From positions 41,403 to 105,402 of the forward strand of contig JAECUM010001922.1 in the NCBI GenBank assembly GCA_016617855.1: a stretch of DNA of 64,000 bases, given 5' to 3'. Shown piece after piece: positions 11,422 through 23,215 of the stretch. The translations under genes and the position numbers were made by a program. This stretch comes from Megalonaias nervosa. Its lineage: Eukaryota > Mollusca > Bivalvia > Unionida > Unionidae. The notes under the pieces were generated by a model that saw nothing but the letters and a program-made list of their open reading frames with translations, was not told the origin of the DNA and ran no database searches. Every line of letters begins with the position of its first letter. The first letter of the stretch is position 1.

Positions 11422-12700
11422 GGCTTATTGTGAACCAGATCATTCTGAACTATTTTTGTACTGCCACATGACCAATAATTTAATTCATATTTTTATCATA
11501 TAAATGGATTTAAAATGTCAAGCATTTTGGATTATAGTGTATTTAATTAGAACAAATTGTAAGTTGTTAATTTATTTGTGACATATTCCACTCAAAAATA
11601 CAAGTACATTTTATACAGTTTTGCTGTTAATTTTGTGGCTTTCTATCTATCAATCCAGTTGGGCTTATTTATTTTTCCAAAATGCAACTCTGACTTAATG
11701 GCACTGACACCTCTTCAGACAGATTTGACTTGCAAACTACACCACAACTTGTTCAATTTGACCACTGAAAAAAAAATCCACTTTTGCATGATGTTCATGC
11801 CATCATCAACCTACAAGGAAGCAGTTGAAATCCAATACAGTAGTAATTAAGGAAGGTTCTGAGTGAAAAGGAATGAGTGTATTTCCTGCAAGTAAGCAGC
11901 ATTATCAAGGGCTACAACTCAATTAAATGATGATTTAGACTGAAAATGAAAATTGAAATAAGTCAAGGTGTTGTCAAGTTTGCATACCAAATGTGGTTGC
12001 AATCCAATAGGATTTAAGGGCATCATTGCATAAAAAGGAATCTAGTTGGATAATTAAGGGTAATAACTGCTAAATGATAATGATGACCAAACACTACTGT
12101 CTATAAATCAAGAAGTATAACTATATTTGGTTGAGATCCAATGATAATTAAATGTGCAATATGGAAATGAATATAACAAAGTAAATCACCCTTTTACCAT
12201 TCTGCATGAGACATTTTATTTCTGCATTCTGCATTAAATTTATGCCATTAAGGTGATAACTTTTATTAACTCTGCTAAATCTCAGCTGAAATGGAGGAAT
12301 ATCGAGCAAAAAAGAACCAAATTCTTTTAAGCTGCCCCGATTCTAAAAATAAAACATTGTCATCAGCAAGTCTCAAGGATAAAAGCACCGATATAAAGCT
12401 CTTATTGCCTAAGGGGATCCTCCATCTGTATGCTTGTATCAGGGGATAAGGAGTTAATCAAAATTATATTAAGTTAATTAAAATTAAGGAGTTAATTAAA
12501 CTTATATGAAAATATTGAATAAGGAGACTCCTGTTTTCTGAAATTTGAAATGTTGAAAAACAAATTTTGGGGCATTGAATATAAATTTGTCTATCGGCTC
12601 TAACTGTTTGCTCAGTTTAAAATAATGAATGATGTATAAAAGCTACAATTAAACCCTAAGAACTAATTAATTACATTAATTAATACAAAGCCTTTATAGT
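11422..12700. other. Non-coding stretch downstream of hAT-like copy A
   Basis: AT-rich sequence with weak old repeats near 11.9-12.2 kb. No exon is supported. If the protease gene ends at 12.7-12.8 kb, this lies beyond its 3' end. Confidence 0.4.
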
Positions 12701-12701
12701 A

Positions 12702-12813
12702 TTTATTTATATTTCAAAAATGCTATAGAAGTTATTTTTGATGGTATCATAATCATACTCCAAGCAAGACGCTGTGATTGTGATGTTTCATAGGACTCTC
12801 ATGGAGGTTGTAC
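12702..12813 (-). CDS. Alternative candidate last exon of the serine protease (weak)
   Basis: On the minus strand, TTTTCTATTTTCAG is followed at 12813 by an exon start compatible with the phase-1 end of the GDSGG exon. It gives Gly and eight codons to a TGA at 12790-12788. An AATAAA poly(A) signal follows at 12707-12702. The short tail would be TTSMRVL. It competes with the candidate exon at 15031-14994. Both are small enough to be accidental, and transcripts are needed to choose. Confidence 0.28.
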
Positions 12814-14050
12814 CTGAAAATAGAAAACCAAAACAATGTTCAGCACAAACCTCTACGAAAATGTTCAAGGAATAAGGAATGAAAAAAACTTGCAGATGCA
12901 TTAGAACGATTATATGCAGCTGATTTCTTTATGCATACAGTGCTATCTACAGTAGCCTAGTTTTGATTTTTTTACGTGGCCTAATAGTAACTAAGTAATA
13001 GATGCATTGTGGCTTTGTCATAGCGAGGTTTACTTCACAAAGTACTATATGATATCTAGAATGGATGTACCATTTTGCCTTTATTCTTGATATCTGGAAA
13101 TCTGGTAAATAATACATGTTTGGATATGAAAATTATTCAGTTTGCTGTGTTTTACTGCCAAGTTATTTATATTGAAGGAGAAAGTTAAAGGTAGCATTAT
13201 TTAAATGGCATTTTGCAATAATTGTAAGTGTGTATTTTTATGTGTTGTGTATGAGTCACAGTATGGATAGGTTTTTTTTTATTATTTAAGTTTATTCTGT
13301 ATAATATGTTGGCCCATTTGGTTTATTTATAGCTGGCAGTGTAGCTCCTAGTATGGCAGCACAGCTATCAAAAATGGCAACATGAATGGCATTATAGCCT
13401 CATAGCTGACATGACGACAACATTATTGGAAATGAAGCAACATATTAAACAGAAAAGTAGTTGACAAAAAAGGTGGCATCACCCAAAGAGAGTGGAGGGT
13501 CAAAAGAGTTTGTTCAAAGGCTGTGAATTTCAAATTAGGTAATTATATCTTGAGTTGTGAATTTGGATTGTCAGTGCATATGGTTACATGAACCACATTC
13601 ATTAATAACTACAAATTCACATTATGGTGAAAAAAATTCATTTCTTGTGCATGACGACATTGATATTATATCATCTTGGTGAATGATTTTTTTTATGTAT
13701 TCATGAGCCTTTGAGTGTATGGCAATGCATTATTAGAGTATAACTGTTTGTTTGTTGTTGTTTTATTATTACTGTATTTCTTTATCCATTTCATTGTTGT
13801 TTAAATTTATGTTACATTTTGAGAATTGAACATAATTGTCATCTATTGTTTTATTCATGTATGTTGTGTTTGGTGTTTTCACTTAATCCATATCCATTCA
13901 GTTTTGAACAGAACTAGATGAAGGCACAGCAATATTGTTTTTTTTTATTTGACAATTTAAATCATGCCATCGCAAAGAAATCTTGCACAAAACAAGACCA
14001 ATTTAATAGCTGCTGGCACGCACACACTGCCATCATTTCCTATATGTAAA
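12814..14050. other. Non-coding stretch, nothing recognised
   Basis: AT-rich DNA with no open frame of coding character and no clear repeat. It lies in the presumed 3' region or last intron of the minus-strand protease gene. Confidence 0.4.
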
Positions 14051-14059
14051 TCTAAGGAC

Positions 14060-14300
14060 ATCCTACAGACCTAGTCATGCTGTTGACACAGTATATGGTA
14101 GATATTATTCTAAACATAAAAGACCCAGATTTGCTGTTGACACAACATAGGGCAGATATGGGTCTAAATGGTTTGTGGTCCAGCAGACCCAGAAATGGTT
14201 TTGATATATGATACAGCAGTTACTTGTCTAAACATTGCAGACCCACACATACTGTTGGTACACAATACAGAGGATACGGGTGTAAACTGTTTGTGGTAAG
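14060..14300. repeat. Degenerate tandem repeat of about 65 bp
   Basis: The phrases CAGACCxAG, TGCTGTTGACACA and GGTCTAAA recur three to four times in the same order. The units are diverged. Confidence 0.5.
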
Positions 14301-14993
14301 GTGCAAAATACACTTGGATTACTGTTATAAAATTTCAAGTAACTACTAACCCTGTCCAATTAAAAAAAAAGATAACAATGTTTAATATGATGGAAATGGG
14401 TAAAACTCTACAAGGATATAAGAAGATTCACCTATTCACACATTACCTAAGGTGAGCTAAAACAAAATATGGAATGTCTCAATCCAAATCAATTTGGTGA
14501 GACTTGGACAACAATCCCATTGAATAAGGGCAGAAGTTGATGAAGATGAAATTTACATAATTTATTCTTGTTCCCAAATGTTTCCACTCTTTCGATGCCT
14601 CTCCTTCTGTGATTCAAATGCAGCTTAATTGGAACGGTACCATCTCTTGTGATGGACAAAATTGTAGAAATGTGCAGCACTATTTTGTTGCAGGTCAAGA
14701 TGGTTTCTCGTAATGGGCAGTTTTTAATAAGATTTATCCACATAAAAAGGATGAGTTACATCCTTATTTTAAATTTTTTTTTTGTCCTTGTTTTAAAGTT
14801 TACATCCTTAAGTTTGTTTTAAAATTATTTCTCAAAAACACAAAATGGGGAAAATAAATGTAGGAATGGATATACCATTATATGAGGACAAAAATGTGTA
14901 AAGATAAACAATCATTCAAAAAGTGTTTCAGAATCTGTAAAAAAGGAACGAATTGATGAACCAACCTCAGTCTGAATAACATGTGTTTTCTCT

Positions 14994-15031
14994 CTAATCA
15001 TAATCCATAGTAAGATCTGAGAAATCCAGAC
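14994..15031 (-). CDS. Candidate last coding exon of the serine protease
   Basis: On the minus strand, a TTTATTTTTTCAG acceptor is followed by GT, completing a Gly codon with the single base left by the GDSGG exon. Then come LDFSDLTMDYD and a TAG at 14996-14994. The protein would end ...WIEQITGLDFSDLTMDYD, a normal place for a chymotrypsin-fold domain to stop, just after the C-terminal helix. The match in phase and the good pyrimidine tract support it. Its length of 38 nt and the 9.3-kb intron in front weaken it. An AATAAA lies at 14566-14561 downstream. Confidence 0.4.
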
Positions 15032-15061
15032 CTGAAAAAATAAATGAATATAAATATAATC

Positions 15062-15126
15062 CCAGCACTACTACTTCTACTACCACCACCACTGCCACTA
15101 TTACTACTACTACAACTACTACTACT
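15062..15126. repeat. (ACT)n-like triplet repeat
   Basis: An imperfect run of CTA/ACT and ACC triplets. Confidence 0.8.
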
Positions 15127-15389
15127 GATTTCCCTCATTATAAAATTCTTCAGTATATCATTGTCTCTTATATTGTCCAGGTATGGGATCCCATGAAAAT
15201 GGGTAGACTTCTTTGTCCTTAAGGCTACTCTTTTAGTTTTATTGTAAATCTTAGCTGTTCAGAAAATAAAACAAGTGACTTTTTATCATTAGACACTCTA
15301 ATGCACCATAGACATCCCTCAATATAAGGTTCTCTCAATTGTAACACCAGTCACTTTCATATCATTATATAGAGGGAGCACTTCACTAT

Positions 15390-15608
15390 TACTAATGCTG
15401 TTATTGTTGATTTTACTATTGCAACTAGTAATACTACTAACCAATTATCTGCCAACCATATACAGCATTATACACAGGGAGTAGTAAATTATTACCAGTA
15501 CTATTATTATTACTATCACTAATAATATTATTAGCCAATTATATGCCTACCATATCCAGCATTACATACAGGGAGTAGTAATATATAACCTGTCCTGTTA
15601 TTATTATT
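15390..15608. repeat. Tandem repeat of about 97 bp, left part
   Basis: Units contain CAGCATTATACACAGGGAG, TAGTAAATTATTACCAGTAC and a run of TAT/ACT triplets. The same repeat resumes at 17167 after the transposon at 15610-17164, so the transposon split one array. Confidence 0.7.
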
Positions 15609-15609
15609 A

Positions 15610-17164
15610 CACCTCTTCCTCGATAACTCACGCACAACGGGGTCCACAAACATAAAATGCACTATAAGCTAGGGCGTGAGTTACCGAGGGACCTCCAAAA
15701 ATTGAAAAAATCCACTTAGGCTATACTTCGAAGGAACCGCGGGCGGGGATGTGAGCTGTTTAATGACTGAATCCTCGTTTTACAATAATGTCGATAATAA
15801 TTGTGAAAAATGTGCTTTTTCTAATGAAGTTGTTCGTTATTCTGTATAAATAACATTTATTTTCAAAATGTCCAACATGTGAAAGATCGTTCCAACTGGT
15901 TTCAACAATCATCACGTGTACATGAAGACATCTGTGTATTATGTCACTGCTTTTTTTGATTTGTTGATTAGTCTAGTTCCCGGAGTGGTATTTAATAGTA
16001 CATTCCCAAGTCAGGAGTCAGAGTAGCAGGGAACTAGATTAACTGTTGATACATCACCAAACAAGATTCCTTTTCTTTTCTTCAAAAACTAGCAACATTT
16101 ATTTCGTGAGACAATCGTTTTCTATCGAAACTCAAATTTTGTATTGTTCAGTTAGTACAGTATTGATGCCATGATTTCATTTGAAGTGATGGTGAAACTT
16201 CTTATCATCCTTGAGAATATCTCTAAGTGCCAGTACAGGAATTCTCTGAAACTCGCTTGCCCACAAAGGTCTGTATCCGTGAAACCAGGCTCTTTATTTT
16301 GGGAAGTATTCATTTCACTTGGTTTCCTTGCCATTTTTGATCACAATTATGAATGAGTTCGTTAAATTAAGGTAATTTATGTTACATACACAATAGCATT
16401 TATAACAGTGTTCGACTTATCAACTGAGGTCAGTTCACCCAACATATGATAGGGACTGCTAGATTTTAAGTAGGATGGATTTGCGTGCATTTTAACTTTT
16501 CTTTTATTCAACCTCCTTTATTTTATTCAAAAGACATAACTGATGTGATAATACAAAGGAGGCCAGCTTTTAATTCAGTGCAACAATACAACCAATACTT
16601 CTACAAGTCAGTCATCAAAACATGGTTGGGACTTAATTGGGTTCTCAGAGAAATGCCTGCAGACATAGCTGACACATTTTACGTTTAAATACAAATTGCA
16701 GTTATGATGATTACACTTAAGAGGAACTAAAAGATAGAATTAAAACACAAATTTCACTGAATAACAATGTTTTAATTTAATATTTAATTATTTATGTACT
16801 GCCTACACTAGGCTTAAGTGACATTTTCATTGAATCGAAATTTCCTTGAATATTTTTAATTATGATGTACTAAGAATGTCATTTGGAAAGAAAATGTAAC
16901 CAATTATATGACTTCTTATGAAAAGCTGATAATTTCAAAATGTTGATTAAAATTTCCAAGTCCTCTCTATGGTTTTCAACCATGAAATGAGCGATATATC
17001 AATGTTTCAGTTAGCAATTTTGATCGTGATTTTCTTCAAGTTAAATAAATAGGGATCAATTTTTGGGAGGTATTTTCTGGTAAAAAAAAGTGGGATCCAC
17101 ATCTGACCCTGCATTATAAGTGGGTTCGCAAGTTATCAGGGTGCAAGTTATCGAGGGAGTGGTG
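15610..17164. mobile_element. 1.55-kb element with terminal inverted repeats and TA duplication
   Basis: The ends are CACCTCTTCCTCGATAACTC and, read inward from the right, CACCACTCCCTCGATAACTT. TA flanks it at 15608-15609 and 17165-17166. Subterminal CTCGATAACT-like motifs recur near 15.66-15.70 kb. No transposase frame is open, so it is non-autonomous or decayed. TA duplications and this TIR style fit the Tc1/mariner superfamily, pogo-like branch (inference). Confidence 0.75.
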
Positions 17165-17166
17165 TA

Positions 17167-17362
17167 TTATTATTACTAGTAGATCTACTAACCAATTACA
17201 TGCCACCATATACATCATTATATACAAGGTATAGTAAATTATTACCAGTACTATTACTATTACTACTAACTGTGTTCCTACCATATACAGCATTATATAC
17301 AGGGAGTAGTAAATTATATCCAGTACTACTAGTATTATTACTACTACTACTACTACTACTAA
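17167..17362. repeat. Tandem repeat of about 97 bp, right part, ending in (ACT)n
   Basis: Continuation of the 15390-15608 array on the other side of the inserted element. It ends in a run of ACT triplets at 17337-17362. Confidence 0.7.
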
Positions 17363-17699
17363 AAACAAGCAAATAACATCAAGCCAATCCTAAACAATGT
17401 GAAATATGAAAATCAGCTATGAAAAAAATGGAGTCTGATCATTCAGATTGGAATACTGCAAATTTTTAATCATAATTTTATTGTATAAATTACATGTCAT
17501 TGATTCAGAATGATTTTTGGTGGAAATGTGCTTCCGACAATCATCTTTACCACAAAATAACATGCACAAAGGTGGCAAATACAAGATAATAATTCTTATG
17601 CCTGGAATATCTGAAACTCATCAAGGTTTTAGCAAGGTATAGGAAATACTCATTGGCTGTTCATTTTGATAGCTTTCCTGAACATTCTCAAACAAATCA

Positions 17700-18339
17700 G
17701 AATGCATTCCTGATGTGATATATGATTGGTCAATATCAATTGCTTTTGTGATACTAGTACTTGATGTGATTTATGATTGGTCAATATTCACCTGCTTCTG
17801 TGATATAAGTACTTGATGTGATTTATGATTGGTTAATATTCAATTGCTTTTGTGATAAAAGTACTAGATGTGATTTATGATTGGTCAATATTCACTTGCT
17901 TCTGTGATATAAGTACTTGATGTGATTTATGATTGGTCAATATTTATTTGCTTCAGTGATATAAGTACATGTACTTGATGTGATTTATGATTGGTAAATA
18001 TTCAATTGCTTTTGTGATACTAGTACTTGATGTGATTTATGATTGGTCAATATTCACCTGCTTCTGTGATATAAGTACTTGATGTGATTTATGATTGGTT
18101 AATATTCAATTGCTTTTGTGATAAAAGTACTAGATGTGATTTATGATTGGTCAATATTCACTTGCTTCTGTGATATAAGTACTTGATGTGATTTATGATT
18201 GGTCAATATTTATTTGCTTCAGTGATATAAGTACATGTACTTGATGTGATTTATGATTGGTAAATATTCAATTGCTTGTGTGATACAAGTACTTGATGTG
18301 ATTTATGATTGGTCAATATTAATTTGCTTCTGTCATATA
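17700..18339. repeat. 52-bp minisatellite with 266-bp higher-order unit
   Basis: The basic unit holds GATGTGATTTATGATTGGTC and AATATTCAxxTGCTT. Five units plus a 6-bp insert form a 266-bp block. The block at 17753-18018 is followed by a near-identical copy at 18019-18284, showing recent duplication of a whole block. The array continues for part of a unit at 23156-23215, beyond hAT-like copy B. Confidence 0.9.
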
Positions 18340-18426
18340 CAGGGGTGAAGCTAGACTTGAATTTTAGGGAGAAGTGACTTCTCCTTTTGGACAGAACAGA
18401 GAAGTGGACGCGAAGCAAAAAACGTG

Positions 18427-18428
<2 letters not shown>

Positions 18429-18462
<34 letters not shown>
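18429..18462. repeat. (TA)n tract internal to hAT-like copy B
   Basis: A TA run at the same backbone position as 7243-7286 in copy A, so the tract belongs to the transposon family itself. Confidence 0.9.
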
Positions 18463-18798
18463 GTGTGTTCTCTTATTTTAATTATGCCCTCTCTATTTCC
18501 CAGTATTCATGTTTGCATTTAACATTGGATTTAAGCAATGCTTTAATTTCAAGTAGAAAATTTTCTGAGTTACTTTGGTCATATGACTCTATAAATAAAT
18601 AATAGAAACCACATTGTAACACATTCTAACTGTGTAACCAGGTTACATTATTGTAATTGCAAGCTAGTAAAAATGCTTAATCAACTACCCATAATCAATT
18701 ATTTTTTAAATTTTTTTTTATATCTTCTAAAAAGCTCACAACAATGGCACTTTCAAAGATCTCTAAACGAGTTTGATTGAAACAACCCCTTTACTATG

Positions 18799-21753
18799 TC
18801 ATCATCATCATCATCAGTCCCATAGTCTGGTAGGCTGTTGAGGCACCACACAAGACCGAACAATCAGTTTCCTCCATTCCTCTTGATTTTCCGTCTTTCT
18901 CACTGAGTCGCTCAATGTCAAGCCTGTCCACTCTCAAATGTTGTCTTCCCACCTCTTTCTCTGCCTGCCTCTCTTTCTTCTTCCTTGTACAGTGCCTTGC
19001 AGGACTGTCTTGGCAAGTCCTGATGATCATGAGACATGCCCATACCACTGCAGTTTACGTTTTTTCACTGTGCTCAGGAGGTCTTCGTGAGGCCCAATGG
19101 CTTGTCTGATCCTTTGCCGTATTTCTTCTTTGGTGACATGATCTTTGTATGAGACGCCGAGGATCTTTCGGAAGCATCTCATCTCTGTGGCTTGTATCCT
19201 TTTTTCTAAGTCAGCTGTTATGGTCCATGATTCACAGGCATAGAGAAATATGGAGATAACCAGTGAGTGCATCAGTCTGACCTTTGAACTGAGTGCGATG
19301 TTCTTGTCGTTCCAGATGGGCTTCAGTTTTGTCAGCGCTGCTGTTGTCTGTGCAATCCTGGAGAGCACTTCAGGCTTTGACCCTTCATCTGTTACAATTC
19401 CCCCCAAATACTTGAAGCTGTGGACTGTTTCTAGCTTCATACCTTGGACTCTGATGTCAGTACTGATGCCCTTGGCGTTGTTGGTCATCAGTTTGGTCTT
19501 CTCAGCACTGATTTCCATGCCGTAGGCTGTGGAGGTTTTGTCGAGGCTCTCTACTAAGCTAGCTATTTCTTGTTCATTTCCTGCTAATCCATCAATGTCG
19601 TTGGCAAAACGTAAGTTGGTGACTGTTTTGCCTCCGATGCTGACTGTCCCTTCATGCTTTTCAAGTGCGTCAGCCATGATTCTCTCCAGAAGGATGTTGA
19701 ATAGTGTGGGAGAGAGCAGAGGGCCTTGTCTGACTCTGACTGTCATTCTGAACCAGTCCCATATGCTGCCGTTGAAGTATACTACACTGGTGGCCTTGTC
19801 ATACAGGTGCTCTATTACTGTGATGAGGTTGGCATTGATGTTGTACAGTCTCATGGTCGCCCACAAGGCTGCATGCCATACCCTGTCAAATGCCTTCTTG
19901 AAATCCACGAAGATGTGGTACAGATCTTGCTGGTGTTGGAGGTACTTCTCACACAATATCCCGAGGTTGAAGATCTGCTCTGTTGTGCTGTGCCCTGCTC
20001 TGAAACCTGCCTGCTCCTCGGCAATGATCTTTTCAGCCTGTGGCTTTAGTCTGTTTAGCAGTATCCTCAACATGACTTTGCTTGGATGGCTTATAAGACT
20101 GATTGTACAGTGGTTTTGACACTGTTGTAAATTGCCTTTCTTGGGGAGAGTGATAATCAGTGATTGTGTCCACGGCGATGGCCATTCTCCTGTTAGCCAG
20201 ATCTTGTTGCATATGTTTGTGAGGGCGCTAATCATTGCTTCTCCCCCTGCTTGGACCAGTTCTGCTGGGATGTTGTCCACTCCTGCCGACTTCCTCTTTT
20301 TCAACGATCTCACTGCTGCTTCTACTTCATCCCGTAGGATAGGGTGGTTGTCGTTGTTAGTTGCTGGAGGGACGTTCAGTACCTCTGGATCTATTATGGG
20401 TTGGTGGTTGTAAAGTTCTGCGCAGTACTCTGTCCATCTTTTCAGAATGTCTTTTTCTTCTGTGAGGCAGTGCCCGGCTTTGTCCTGTAAGGAAGTAACT
20501 CGCCGTTGTTTTGTGCTTATTAGATCTTTGACCAGCTGGTACGCTTTCTTGCTGTTGTTCCTTTTCAAGTTTCCCTCAATGTCTTTGGACTGTTCTTCTA
20601 TCCAGTTCTCTTTTGCTTTTTTCATGCTTTTCTTGACTTCCCGGTTGACTGCCTTAGACTGCTCTTCCCCTTCTGTATCATTCTTCTTTTTCTTCAGCTC
20701 CCTCCTCTTGTCACACAGGTACAGGACCTCAGCTGTGACCCAGGGCTTCTTGACTGGGCGATGTCTACCAAGGATCTCACTGGCTGTTTTGGTCGTTGCT
20801 GTATTAAAGGTGGTGATCAACTTGTCCATGTCTGTATTGTCAGCGTCGAGGATGGTGAGCGGTGCAAATTTCCCACCAATCTTTGCTTGGAAGGCTTCTG
20901 CTACTTCTGGATCCTTCAGTTTCTCGAGATCGAACTTTATTCTTGTTTGGTTATCTTTCTTGACCTTCCTTAGATGTAGCCTGAAGGTCATCATCACCAG
21001 ATCATGGTCACTTCCAATGTCCGCTCCGGGAAAGCTTCGAGTCTTGGCGATGTTTACACTTGACTGTATGCGCCTCTTTACCATGATGTAGTCGATCTGA
21101 CTGTGAGAGTCTCCACTTGGACTGTGCCATGTTCATCTTCTGGATACTTTGTGTTGGCTGAAGGTGTTTGCCAGCATAAGGTCATTGTAACTAGCGAATT
21201 CCAGAAGCCTCAGGCCTCTCTCGTTGGTCTGTGCATTGCAGCAATGCCCACATGTTCCTTTCCAGTTCATGCAAGCATCCTCACCTATCTTGGCATTCCA
21301 ATCGCCTTGCACAACCAGAATGTCTTTCTTCATTGTTTTATCCACAGCTTCTTGTAGCTGGTCATAGAAGTCTTCCACATCTGCGTCATCATAGTCTGAT
21401 GTTGGGGCATATGCCTGTATGATGGTGATGTTGAATGGAGTTGCCCTGAGGCGGATGGTGATGAGCCGGCTGGAGACTGGCCGACAGCCCATGACAGTAC
21501 TCACGCTGTCCTTGTGGATAAGAAACCCAACTCCCTGCTCATATTTGTCCTCTCTACTTCTGAAGTACAGTTTGTGGCCTTCCAAAGTAGTTGTTTCTCC
21601 AATATTCTTCCATCTTACCTCACAGAGTCCTAGGATGTTCCAGCGGTATCTGTTCATTTCATATGTAAGCTCCTTTAGCTTTCCTGCTGCTCTCAGTGTT
21701 CTTACATTCCAGGTGCCAATGGTGATGTTGTTCCTGACACGAATCTTGCTGCT
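18799..21753 (-). mobile_element. Non-LTR retrotransposon (LINE) insertion with 10-bp target duplication
   Basis: CTTTACTATG occurs at 18789-18798 and again at 21754-21763, giving exact borders. The element reads on the minus strand and ends in a short (ATG/TGA)n tail at 18814-18799, typical of RTE-like LINEs. Its 5' end is cut just before the endonuclease domain. The coding part is annotated separately. It lies inside hAT-like copy B and is absent from copy A. Confidence 0.92.
19027..21753 (-). pseudogene. LINE ORF2: endonuclease plus reverse transcriptase, one stop, broken active site
   Basis: One reading frame runs from the 5' border to 19027, interrupted only by a TGA at 21135-21133 where TGG (Trp) is expected. 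The endonuclease part shows TWNVRTL, CEVRW, GDWNAKIG and, after the stop, GSDHDLV, so its catalytic residues are present. The RT part shows IPAELVQAGG, EEQAGFRAGHST, FVDFKKAFDRVW, RQGPLLSPTLF and FANDIDGLAG. The last should be FADD: the first catalytic Asp is Asn (codon at 19602-19600). The frame ends at LQWYGHVS and homology continues out of frame to about 18830, showing a frameshift near 19027-19060. The apparent ATG at 21768 lies in flanking transposon DNA and is not the natural start. The N-terminal half resembles the endonuclease family often annotated as craniofacial-development-protein-2-like. Confidence 0.93.
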
Positions 21754-22359
21754 CTTTACTATGCACATGAGGGCAAATGCACATCTTCAGATCATACTGT
21801 TTGTCCTCATTTCTTTGTTGCGGATAAAACATTACCGTAACTATCCATACATTACATACTAAAATGCACACAATTACAGATGTAGCTCCTTTATAGTCGG
21901 TATATGAACAAAATCCCTGTTACTAACAGAATCAACACAGACGTGAGTGCATCTATTTTTAGAAGGAAGGTTTTCGTAATGTAATCACTCACTTTATAAA
22001 GTTTGATTACAACAGTCCATTGATAGGATTGCAAACTTATGGATTTATTTGTCTACATACTTGTAGTAATTATAGGCCTTGGTTAAATAGTATCTGCTTC
22101 GCTGCTTTTTTCCATATTTTCACAAACACAAGTAAAGTCACAACTTTGACCTTTACAACACTTCTCACGAATTCCACAACACTGCATTGTCTGACCTACA
22201 TAATTGCATTTTAAAGTTAAATCTTAAATAACATAATACCTAGGCTTTGCCTTCTATGAATTGTATATTTTTCTGAATATATTTGCCCGATGATTTACAA
22301 AAACAGACAATCTAATAAACTTGTACTTCCCAGACATAACGATGTCCGCCATTACTTCC

Positions 22360-22637
22360 CACAGGTGCTTGGCATGAGCTTGATGTTGAGAAAAACCACA
22401 ATCTGAAGGAAACAAATCATACAGAGTGACAAAATACCTCAGATTACCCCCATGACCCATTCCGACATAGGACCCTGACTATCATACTATATAAGAGTGT
22501 ATATAGTATGATAGACAGGGTCCTATGTCAGAATGAGTCATGGGTACTCTGACATATTTTTGTCACTCTGTATCATTTTTTCCCTTCAGATTATGTTTTT
22601 CTTTCTCTCAACACCAAGCTCACGTCAAGCACCTGTG
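22360..22637. mobile_element. 278-bp foldback MITE with 8-bp target duplication
   Basis: Two arms of about 130 bp are near-perfect inverted copies around a tiny loop at about 22492-22500. The ends are CACAGGTGCTTG and its complement. TTACTTCC flanks it at 22352-22359 and 22638-22645. Copy A of the host transposon lacks it at the same place. An 8-bp duplication with CA...TG ends suggests a hAT-type MITE (inference). Confidence 0.88.
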
Positions 22638-23155
22638 TTACTTCCCTGTTACTGGTTCACTTAAGTTTCAAAGTAAGTTTATGACAAAACAGTGTACAAG
22701 AGGCAGTTAAATATCCAGATCACCGATTCTGATCTTAAAACACAAATTGCTATTTATGTACCATTGTTATATTTTCAAAACAAGTTTATTTTTATCATCA
22801 AATGATGACATGTGGAAATTGGGCCGTGATAGCTGCTATAACTTACTTGGAAAAGGATTAACAGTCAATCAGCTATGAAAACATATGCCTGTGAATGTCC
22901 AAGAGTTTGCTCGTCAGTGTAATTGATATCAAAACTAGGCCTAGGTACTGACAGCTTGATGAATACATTTTGCCATAACACAATACTAGAATTAACCTGG
23001 TTAAGGCAAGGGGGCATCTCAAAAAGTATGGTCAGTCAATGTACCTCTAAAAAAAATCAGGGCGAAGTTGCTTTCCCTTTCCTAACAGAAGAAGACAAAC
23101 ATTTTTTTAGGCGACTTAGTCGCTTACTTCACCTGGTAGCGTGACCCCTGATATA

Positions 23156-23215
23156 AGTACTTGATGTGATGGGTTGATATTTAATTGCTTTTGTGATAGA
23201 AGTGCTTAAGTATAC
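23156..23215. repeat. Residual unit of the 52-bp minisatellite
   Basis: AGTACTTGATGTGAT and ATTTAATTGCTTTTGTGATA continue the 17700-18339 array on the far side of hAT-like copy B. Confidence 0.8.

Larger units (their letters stand above)
18340..23150 (+). mobile_element. Non-autonomous hAT-like DNA transposon, copy B, with nested elements
   Basis: The left end is CAGGGGTGAAGCTAGACTT. The right end read inward is CAGGGGTCACGCTACC. ATATA flanks it at 18335-18339 and 23151-23155 as a 5-bp duplication, and the joined flanks restore a 52-bp minisatellite unit. Removing the nested LINE (18799-21753) and foldback element (22360-22637) leaves about 1.6 kb that aligns in order with copy A. No transposase remains. 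Confidence 0.85.

Noticed and set aside
19250..21862. Several plus-strand open frames of up to 214 codons
   Set aside because: They lie opposite the LINE ORF2 and are antisense shadows of its codon pattern; none has a family match.
21659..21871. Minus-strand ORF overlapping the start of the LINE
   Set aside because: Out of frame with the endonuclease and mostly in flanking transposon DNA.
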